DNA of 64,000 bases from assembly GCA_030052745.1 (NCBI GenBank), contig JANBVO010000008.1, forward strand, positions 496,001-560,000. Direction: 5' to 3'. Below are positions 57,115-64,000 of this stretch, piece by piece. The position numbers and the translations under genes were made by a program. Position 1 is the stretch's first letter. Each line of letters opens with the position of its first letter. The notes under the pieces were generated by a model, which was not told the origin of the DNA, ran no database searches, and was given only the letters and a program-made list of their open reading frames with translations. This stretch comes from Pleurostoma richardsiae. Taxonomy: Eukaryota; Ascomycota; Sordariomycetes; Calosphaeriales; Pleurostomataceae.

Positions 57115-60047
57115 ATGGACAAGACGGACTCGGCAGGAGAGAAGGGGGAGCTCCCGCCCTACAGCGCGGTGGCTCCAGGTCCATGGTGGCTTGGCCGGGC
57201 GGCGGGCTGCAGGCGCCACATGCGGAGATCAAGGGCCGCGAGGGTGTTTGCCCTTGCATGCCTGGCGTTTATTGTATATGCGCAGTGGTGGCAGATGCTG
57301 GACGGCAGCAGCAGGCAAGCCGCCAATGCGAAGAACCTGTCCATCGACAAGTTGCAGGCCGACCTCGCCATCTGCTCCAAGCTGCACCAAAAGCCCCAGG
57401 ACCCCATCGGCCTGGGCCGAGAGCGTAATGTGCGGTACGTCGACGGCCACGAGCCGACGCTCATCCGCAATGCCACTGTCTGGGTGGGCGAGCCCGCCGA
57501 GGGCACGACCGCCGAGGCAGCCCGCGCCGGCGCGGGCTACTCGTGGATCACGGCCGACGTCTTGTTGGAGAAGGGTCTGATCGTCAAGGTCGAGAGGGAC
57601 ATCTCTCCGCAGACCCTCCCCGAAGGCACGGTTACATGGGACGCCAGAGGCCGGCAGTTGACGGCGGGTGTCATCGACATGCACAGCCACGCCGGTGTTG
57701 ACTCTCTGCCGGAGCTCCGTGGCAACTCCGACAGCAACGAGATGTCGGCCGACATCACGCCGTACGCCCGGTCCATCGACGGCATCCAGCCGTTCGATCA
57801 CCAGATCCAGGTCATCAAGTCCGGTGGCGTGACCACCAGCCTTGTGCTGCCAGGCTCAGGCAATAACATTGGCGGAGAGGCGTACGTTATCAAGCACGCC
57901 GTCGGCAAGCCCGACGGCCGCAAGGAGGTCAGCGTCGAGGACATGCTGGCGGATCCCGACCGCAACTGGCGCTACATGAAGATGGCCTGCGGTGAGAACG
58001 CCAAGCGCATATACGGCAAGGTTGGCGAGAGGGGGCCCGTCAGCCGCATGGGCGAGTCCTGGGAGTTCAGGCACGCCTTTGAGCAGGCGGCAAACATCAT
58101 CCAGGAGCAGGACGACTGGTGTGCCGTGGCAGCGGCGGTTGGCATCGAGAACATGGAGAGCTATCTCCCTCAGGATCTTAAATGGGAATCCCTAGCCGCC
58201 GCACTACGTGGCCAGGTTCACATCAACACTCACTGTTACACCGTCCCCGACCTGGAGGCCATGGTAGACCACACGATCGAGTTCAAGTTTTCCGTCCGGG
58301 CTTTTCACCACGCTCATCAGACCTTCCTGGTGCCCGAGGTAAGCCGCGGCCTGGAGAAATGGGCGAAGCAGCGACACGAGCTAATATCAACGCGTAGATT
58401 CTGAAGCGCACATGGGGAGGAAGGCCGCCCGCGTCTGCGATCTTCGCTACAAACATGTACTACAAAGCCGAGTCCTTTGTGGGATCCGAGTATGCAGGCA
58501 AGATTCTGTACGAAAACAACCTAACGACCGTCTACGTGAGCGATAATCCTGTTCTCAATGCGCAGCATGTCATCTTCGAGGCCGCCAAGGGCTACAAATT
58601 TGGTCTGCCCTATCACGCTGCCTTAGCCGGCGTGACTAGCGCGCCCGCGGAGCTTCTCGGTCTAGGGAATCGTCTTGGAAAGATCAAGCCAGGCTTCGAC
58701 GCCGATGTTGTTGTCTGGGACAGCGATCCTCTCAGCGTGGGCGCCACGCCTGTGCAGGTCTGGATAGACGGAACTGCTCAGTTCGACGACCCTGTGGAAC
58801 TTAACAAGCCGCTTAGCGCACCGATCGTTCCCGACTCGGCTCTAAGTGTGACGAACGAGGAATCTACCTCCGAAAATAGCGTCCTGTTCACTGGCGTCAA
58901 GAAGGTATTGCTTTCCGGAACAAAAGAGACTGCTGAAGCTAGCGACTCGGGCTTCAACGTCGTCATCTCAAGCGGCAAGATCTCCTGTGTTGGCGCCTGC
59001 GAGAGCGACTTGAAAGCCGCCGCTGCGGCCGGGACCAAGGTTGTCCATCTTGAGAATGGATATTTAACCGAGTCGTTCACTGCCTTCGGCTCTACTCTCG
59101 GCCTTAACCAGATTGACGCTGAGAAAGACACCGACGATGGCTCGAACGTCGATGCCTTCAGCCGGGCAAGCGATGGCCTAGCTCTGGAGGGCAAGAAGCT
59201 CGGTGCAGCCCACGCATTCGGCATCACCAAGGCCATCACCGCGCCGAAGTTCGTGGGTGGCGGGAGTCATCACGGCGTCAGCGTCGGCTTCCTCACCGGC
59301 GCCGCTACGGCCCTGGAAGACGGAGCGGTATGGGCGGAAGATGTCTCAGTCCACTACACGCTGACCCCTGATGCGAAGAGAGGCGCTTCGCTGTCTCATG
59401 CCGTTGGCGAACTCCGCCGTAAGCTCCTCGAGGCTGTGGCTTCGAACGAGACGATCAGCGACGCAAGTTCTGAGAAAGCCTACCTAAAAAGGGTAGTAGC
59501 CGGCGAGCTGCCCCTTGCGTTGACCGTCCACAGCGCGGATGCCATTGCCGCAGCCCTCAAGGTCAAGAGTGCTGTCGAAGAACATTCATCTTCCACGATC
59601 CGGCTTGTCATCATCGGTGGTGCCGAGTCACACATTCTTGCGAAGGAGCTCGCGGCTGCTGATGTGGGTGTGGTCCTGGCGCCGTTCCAGAGCTACGCCA
59701 ATACCTGGGATCAGCGCCGGGCTCTTACCGGCGCGCCATTGACGAACGGGACGTCAGTCGATATTCTCCTGGACGCTGGTGTCGTGGCTGCCATCGGCCT
59801 CGAGGAAGATTGGATCGTCCGGGATCTTGCCCTCCTTGCCGGGGTTGCCTACAAGAACGGAGGCGGACGGTTGAGTGAGAAGGGAGCATTAGGCTTGATC
59901 TCCAAGAACATATATGAGATGCTGGGAATCTCGGAGCCGACGTCAACGGACGGCCATTTCCTCGTCTTTGAGGGCAGCCCTCTCGACATCGGCTCTCGCA
60001 TCAAAGCGGTCGGCGGAGGCCGTAATGCCGTCACTGTATTTGCTTAA
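57115..60047 (+). CDS. Large membrane-anchored amidohydrolase-superfamily protein
   Basis: Substrate unknown; related fungal proteins are sometimes filed as carbohydrate-esterase-9-like (N-acetylglucosamine-6-phosphate deacetylase relatives), but I cannot confirm that activity. Exon 1 57115-58338 and exon 2 58398-60047 join in phase across a 59-nt intron (GTAAGC to GTAG), giving 957 residues. A basic cytosolic N-terminus precedes a hydrophobic span (about 43-57), so it is a type II or signal-anchored protein. The metal site motif DMHSHAG (His190, His192) and downstream HINTHCYTV and FHHAHQT His clusters fit an amidohydrolase barrel. A second amidohydrolase-like half follows (ALLAGVAYKNGGGRLSEKG, final FEGSPLDIGSR). 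It is twice the length of a typical single-domain enzyme, hinting at an internal duplication. Confidence 0.85.
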
Positions 60048-60549
60048 TTGCGTAGTAAACATACCCTCGGTAGTAGGATACTGCTTGACTTCGTCCAGTA
60101 CGGCTTCACAATAGATGGGCAATAGCATTCGATCCTGCACCCGGACTTCATACCCCTTCCAAGGCTTCATGGCTTGGTGCTCTTAAGTGCTTATCTGCGT
60201 CCATATCTCTGTAGACATGGGTCAGCCCATCTCGGACACTGACAAACGTTCGGAGGGCGAGTGATAGTTCGGTCCCGAAGTCTAAGGATCAGCACCCAGA
60301 GTCTAGAATGAGGCCGACTTTACCAATCAGAACCCCAGATGTCTAGAAGGGGGTGTTTGATCAACCGCGACTTCACGTCACGGTCCCACCAGCAATGGAG
60401 TGAACGAGAGGTGTATGCAGTGCGGAGGCAGTATGGAGTATTAGATAAGTATATAGATGATGCAACCTTTGAACCCTCCATTGGGATATTTCGGATCAGT
60501 TTCGTCAAAACAACAATAAAACAGATGAGCCAGGCGACACACAAAATCC
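60048..60549. other. Intergenic, amidohydrolase to unknown protein
   Basis: No gene recognised. Confidence 0.55.
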
Positions 60550-61282
60550 ATGCCTCCCCCGTGGCTTCAGCACCAAGGACCGCAGCCCGGCGGCTGCCCC
60601 GGCCCCCTGGTCTTGCTCCCTGTCGTCGTCTTCCTTGTACGGTCCAACACGCAACGGGGAAAAGGCCTCTTCCTCTCCAGCTCGCCAGGCATCGGCGGCG
60701 GCGCCCCTGACCGAATCGCTGAGAATGCGCACAAGGTGCTTCAGGGGATGCTATCGAAATTACCGGCCGGACTCCTCTGCTGGTTCTGTACGAAGGTCCT
60801 CAACCTTCCACAGGAAACCGCGTTGAGCACAACCGAGTTCCTCAAATCCGGCGCGGCGGAGAACGGGTGGCAAAACCAACGACAATCCCAGACCAAGTAT
60901 GAAGTGACAGCTGTAGTACCCGAGCAGCGGCAGCTTGAAGGCACGATGTCTCCTGAAATGGAGCAGCGACTTGCGCGGCTTGAAATGTCATGGCAGATGC
61001 TGGAGCAGCAGCAGCAAGAGCTGAAGCTCCTCACATCTCCGACTGAACAGGTAACTTAAGAATAGGTCAGCCTGTCCGATCCTAGCTGATGGTGTCTAGG
61101 CCGTGGCAACGGAGGCCGTCTCGGCTGTCTCCTCCCAGCTGGTTAGAAGAGACGGTGGGAGATCTTCGGAGTGGCAGCTGCTCGACCGGAGCCAGCTCAG
61201 CGACTCTACATCACGGCTCACTACAGGGCAGAGTCTGGCCCATGAACTCGGTCTTCGTAGGTCCTTATGCCAAATCCTGTGA
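60550..61282 (+). CDS. Unknown protein with hydrophobic N-terminus and coiled coil
   Basis: Unrecognised. Exon 1 60550-61050 has an ATG, an early hydrophobic stretch (PLVLLPVVVFLV, about 19-30), an amphipathic middle, then a charged, Gln-rich coiled coil (EMEQRLARLEMSWQMLEQQQQE). The frame meets a stop just after a GTAACT donor at 61051. A 49-nt intron with a CTGAT branch site and TAG acceptor joins exon 2 61100-61282 in phase, extending AVATEAVSAVSSQLVRRDGG with the same residue style to a stop at 61280-61282. Total 227 residues. A further intron near 61260 is possible. The hydrophobic start plus coiled coil would fit a small organelle-membrane or tethering protein; this is a guess. Confidence 0.5.
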
Positions 61283-61968
61283 CGGCCGGGATATTGACTT
61301 TCGTACACAGGAGCCAGCCAAATCTTTCTTGACTGGGCGGGCGAGACCATAAAGCAAGCTCTGACCTCCGTCTCCGCTTCTTTGGTTGAGTCCAGGTGAA
61401 CGAGACCGGTATCAATTTTCATGTTTCTCCGGCCCGGAAGGGTCTCGGGCGCCGTCGCTATCCATCGGAGGGTGGAAAGGTGCTGGCGGACTCAAGGCTC
61501 GGGCAGAGCCCACAGCCCGGCCGGAGCCGCAGTTGTTCAGCGATGTTATACTCCTGACCGACAAGTCAACGATGTTATGATGACGAGTGTGTCTATGTTG
61601 AAACTTTTGTGCGATTGTATTCCCATCATTCGTTCCAGGTTTCGGCCAGAGAAACTCTAAAGGCTACAGCCTTGACGCTCAGCTGCCAGCAGGGCGCCTC
61701 ATCCCGTGTCCCCCAGCAATAACGCTGAATACTATGCTGATAGAGCCCTGCTATGAGCAAATGATCTCTGATGGGGACGGGCAGTACCAAGAACACTGTC
61801 GCGGTATTCAGTTGCTCCCGATTCCTGCTCATCCCCTTCGCGCGGCAGTCCCTCATCAATGTGTATTACTGCTGAATTATGACAAGAGAAAAGTCTATTG
61901 CCCACCCGTTCACCTCCACCACATCTCTCTCGCAACACTACCGCTTTCCTCGAGCAAGGATCGTCAAC
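61283..61968. other. Intergenic upstream of the permease remnant
   Basis: Contains the first copy of the 26-bp direct repeat (61892-61917). No gene. Confidence 0.55.
61892..61917 (+). repeat. 26-bp direct repeat, copy 1
   Basis: Perfect 26-bp match to 62255-62280, same orientation, 363 bp apart. It begins AGTCTATTGCCCACC and lies just upstream of the permease remnant. Confidence 0.85.
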
Positions 61969-62175
61969 ATGTCCAAACAGCTGGAGCCCCACGTCCAAGA
62001 AGATGATGCAGCCCCCGGCCAGCGCGAGACCTCACTTCTCGAGCGCGCCCATGCCGCTAACGCTGCTGACCACGCTCTCACCTGGCTCCAGGCCATCTCC
62101 AAGTATCGGAAGGCCGTCTTCTGGGCCTGTGTCTTCTCGTTCACCCTGACCATGCAGGCGTGTGACGCGACTTCG
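61969..62175 (+). pseudogene. Truncated sugar-permease N-terminus (maltose/alpha-glucoside type)
   Basis: The ATG at 61969 opens 69 residues that match the start of fungal alpha-glucoside permeases: a polar acidic head, SLLERAHAANAADHALT, then the first span KAVFWACVFSFTLTMQACDAT, where intact relatives have a YDTTL motif. A GTGAGT donor follows at 62176, but no later exon of a 12-span transporter is found within the next 800 bases, so only the N-terminus remains. The open frame continues without homology past 62243. The fragment lies between two copies of a 26-bp direct repeat, suggesting that a rearrangement cut the gene. A small gene using the remnant as a signal anchor cannot be excluded. 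Confidence 0.55.
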
Positions 62176-62254
62176 GTGAGTCTTGAATGGCACATACACC
62201 CGCCTAGCACGGGGCAAATGAGTGAAACGCAGTTTCTGATCAGGTATAGACGAC

Positions 62255-62280
62255 AGTCTATTGCCCACCCGTTCACCTCC
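62255..62280 (+). repeat. 26-bp direct repeat, copy 2
   Basis: Identical to 61892-61917 and in the same orientation, positioned just after the truncated permease exon and its presumed intron. Confidence 0.85.
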
Positions 62281-63018
62281 TTATCTATGATATGGTGGCT
62301 TGTTCCAGCATGTAGTTGGTTATTTACGGCCAACGTGGCTTGCACGCGCTGGCTCGAACCGTACCTCCGTACGCTCACACTGGATGATTCCTGTAAATCA
62401 CGTCCAATGGGACTAAGTTGCTGCAGCTCTGTTCCCTATTGGCAAGCCCAGATGCGTGTTTCGGTAGTTGAACACCGGATCGTCGTACAGACAGAACTAC
62501 CCCAAGGAAACCCTTCGGACATCCGATACGGCGCGGTGACAGACAACAAAGAATGATGAAGTCTCATAGGCCTCGCAATGCAGAAATTCTAGTCCGCACT
62601 TCCACAGAATATGAACCAGCCCCCCACTGTCTTGAAGATCCTCGCTTCGACTGCAGCCGTGCGGGTGAGACATGCATCCGACGGGGTGGCTGGCAGCTTT
62701 AATCTCGGGCGTACAAGTGATGGCTGCCCTAGTTTAGGTGCCCGACCTCCGTGGTGAACGCACGCGGGACGAATAGTAGTGGTATCTCACGTTCTACTGC
62801 GGTGATGGACTGGGGAGATAGGCGGGTTCATCTCGAAGTCGACGATGGGCTGGCTGAAAGTCTCATGTGTAGTGGACGACAGAACAGAAACACATATATT
62901 ATGCAGTTCCCAGCAAGCTTTTCATCGTGCCTCGAACTCGAAGCCCATCTTTCGTTCATACTCCTACTTTACGGCACTACCGATCACCACAACGCAAGCA
63001 GCCCAGTAGACTGGCAAC
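62281..63018. other. Intergenic, permease remnant to DHA1-like transporter
   Basis: No gene; probably holds the promoter of the last transporter. Confidence 0.5.
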
Positions 63019-64000
63019 ATGGACACCTCCAGGAGTACCGACATTGTCCCGGGGACAGAGATGGTGTTTAGAACGAAGGAGGAGGAGGATAATGGTGTCG
63101 ATGGACCCCGAGACCTCATCCTAATTCCTGCGCCCACAGACAGACCCGATGATCCTCTGGTATGTCCCGCAGTTGATAGATCCTCCATAAGAAACAACTA
63201 GAGGAGGTGACTCTTGCTAACCAAGCCTCAGAACTGGAGTCCAATATGGAAGGCAACCGTGATCCTCAACCAGTTTGTCTTTGTGTTCGTCAGCATCCTG
63301 ACGCCTCTATCCATCTCGCCCCTGACCGAGATCTTCATCGCGGAGTTTCACAAGTCTCTGCCACAAGTGAATATGCTGGTACCTAATGAACAGCCCTCAT
63401 TCTTGCTTCTGACAGCCATCCAGCTAACAGAAGAGTCATCAGTTCGGAGTAGCCGCTATCACGCTTGGCTATGCCAACTTCCTCATTGTCCCGGCCGCCA
63501 ACGTCTTTGGTCGACGGCCAGTCGTTATCATCTGTGGCTTGATCTGCGTGCTGGCCAACGTGTGGCAAGCCCTTGTCACCAGCTATCCCTCCTTCATTGG
63601 GGCTCGTGTGATATCCGGGTTAGGGGCCGCTGCCAACGAGTCGATCATGCCGATGGTGGTCGCGGACGTCTTGTTCCTGCACCAGCGCGGACGCTCCATG
63701 GCCCTTTACTTCTGGGCCTACTTCCTGGGGCTTTTCATTGGGCCCATAATCTCTGGCTCCATAGCAGCTCAGATGAACTGGCGCTGGTTCTTCTGGGTCT
63801 GCACCATCCTGCAAGGCGCTAGTCTGCTGCTCATCGTCGCGGCATTCCCGGAGACCAAGTACGAGCGCTCAGCATCGTCGACTCAGACCCCCCCACGCCA
63901 AGCCATCACCTCTGGAGACGATAAAGCGGTCGAAGCGCAAATCACAGATGCTTCCTCCCAGGGCTCTGGCCCAATAGACGCCACGGCTCCGTCCTCCCCT
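63019..64000 (+). CDS. DHA1-like MFS transporter, 3' end outside window
   Basis: Predicted drug:proton antiporter-type carrier; the substrate is unknown. Three exons are visible: 63019-63159, 63232-63378 and 63443 onward, joined in phase by introns of 72 and 64 nt (the second with CTAAC branch site). The N-terminus is polar (about 45 residues) and ends DDPL joined to NWSPIWKA, the standard fungal entry to span 1. Then come spans 1-2 (TLGYANFLIVP), the loop FGRRPVVIICGL (motif A region), GARVISGLGAAANESIMPMVVADVLF and spans up to about six, followed by a PETKYERS loop that starts the central cytosolic linker. The frame is open at base 64000 after 282 residues, so the second half is outside the window. 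Confidence 0.9.

Overview
The window looks like chromosomal DNA of a filamentous ascomycete (Pezizomycotina, most likely Sordariomycetes; I cannot place the order). The genes are monocistronic, lie on both strands, and carry short GT-AG introns of roughly 50-180 nt, often with CTAAC/CTGAC branch sites. Several exons had to be joined by hand to recover conserved protein families. There is no sign of operons, phage or CRISPR, and I recognised no intact transposon, rRNA or tRNA.

Layout. 0-9 kb: a secreted Ser/Thr/Ala-rich repeat protein cut by the left edge, ribosomal protein uS5 (RPS2), a secreted GH43 enzyme and a decayed F-box gene. 9-22 kb: an M20 amidohydrolase, DNA polymerase kappa, a mitochondrial sulfurtransferase, APC11, a conserved unknown protein, and an Sso-type plasma-membrane syntaxin with a long tail beyond its membrane anchor. 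23-31 kb: a MEMO-family protein, an ankyrin protein, a Cys-rich conserved unknown protein and a frameshifted medium-chain dehydrogenase. 32-43 kb: phosphopantetheine adenylyltransferase, a monocarboxylate-type MFS carrier, DPH2, two tiny single-span membrane proteins, a gene-poor AT-richer stretch and a sedoheptulose bisphosphatase (SHB17). 43-50 kb: a sugar-transporter pseudogene, a protein with a trypsin-like layout but a Cys at the nucleophile position, and kynurenine 3-monooxygenase (BNA4). 51-64 kb: methionine aminopeptidase 1, cornichon (ERV14), PRP17, a large membrane-anchored amidohydrolase, an unknown coiled-coil protein, a truncated sugar-permease remnant beside a 26-bp direct repeat, and a DHA1-like MFS transporter cut by the right edge.

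Most genes are housekeeping and unlinked in function: translation (RPS2, DPH2, MAP1), splicing (PRP17), cell cycle (APC11), secretion (syntaxin, cornichon), cofactors (PPAT, BNA4) and repair (Pol kappa). They are interspersed with accessory genes (GH43, transporters, ankyrin protein) and several broken genes: F-box, sugar transporter, dehydrogenase and permease remnant. I see no biosynthetic cluster or defence island. The most unusual items are the syntaxin tail and its micro-exon, the Cys-for-Ser protease-like protein, two stop-free in-frame introns that would be mis-annotated as coding, and the 25-residue repeats of the left-edge secreted protein.
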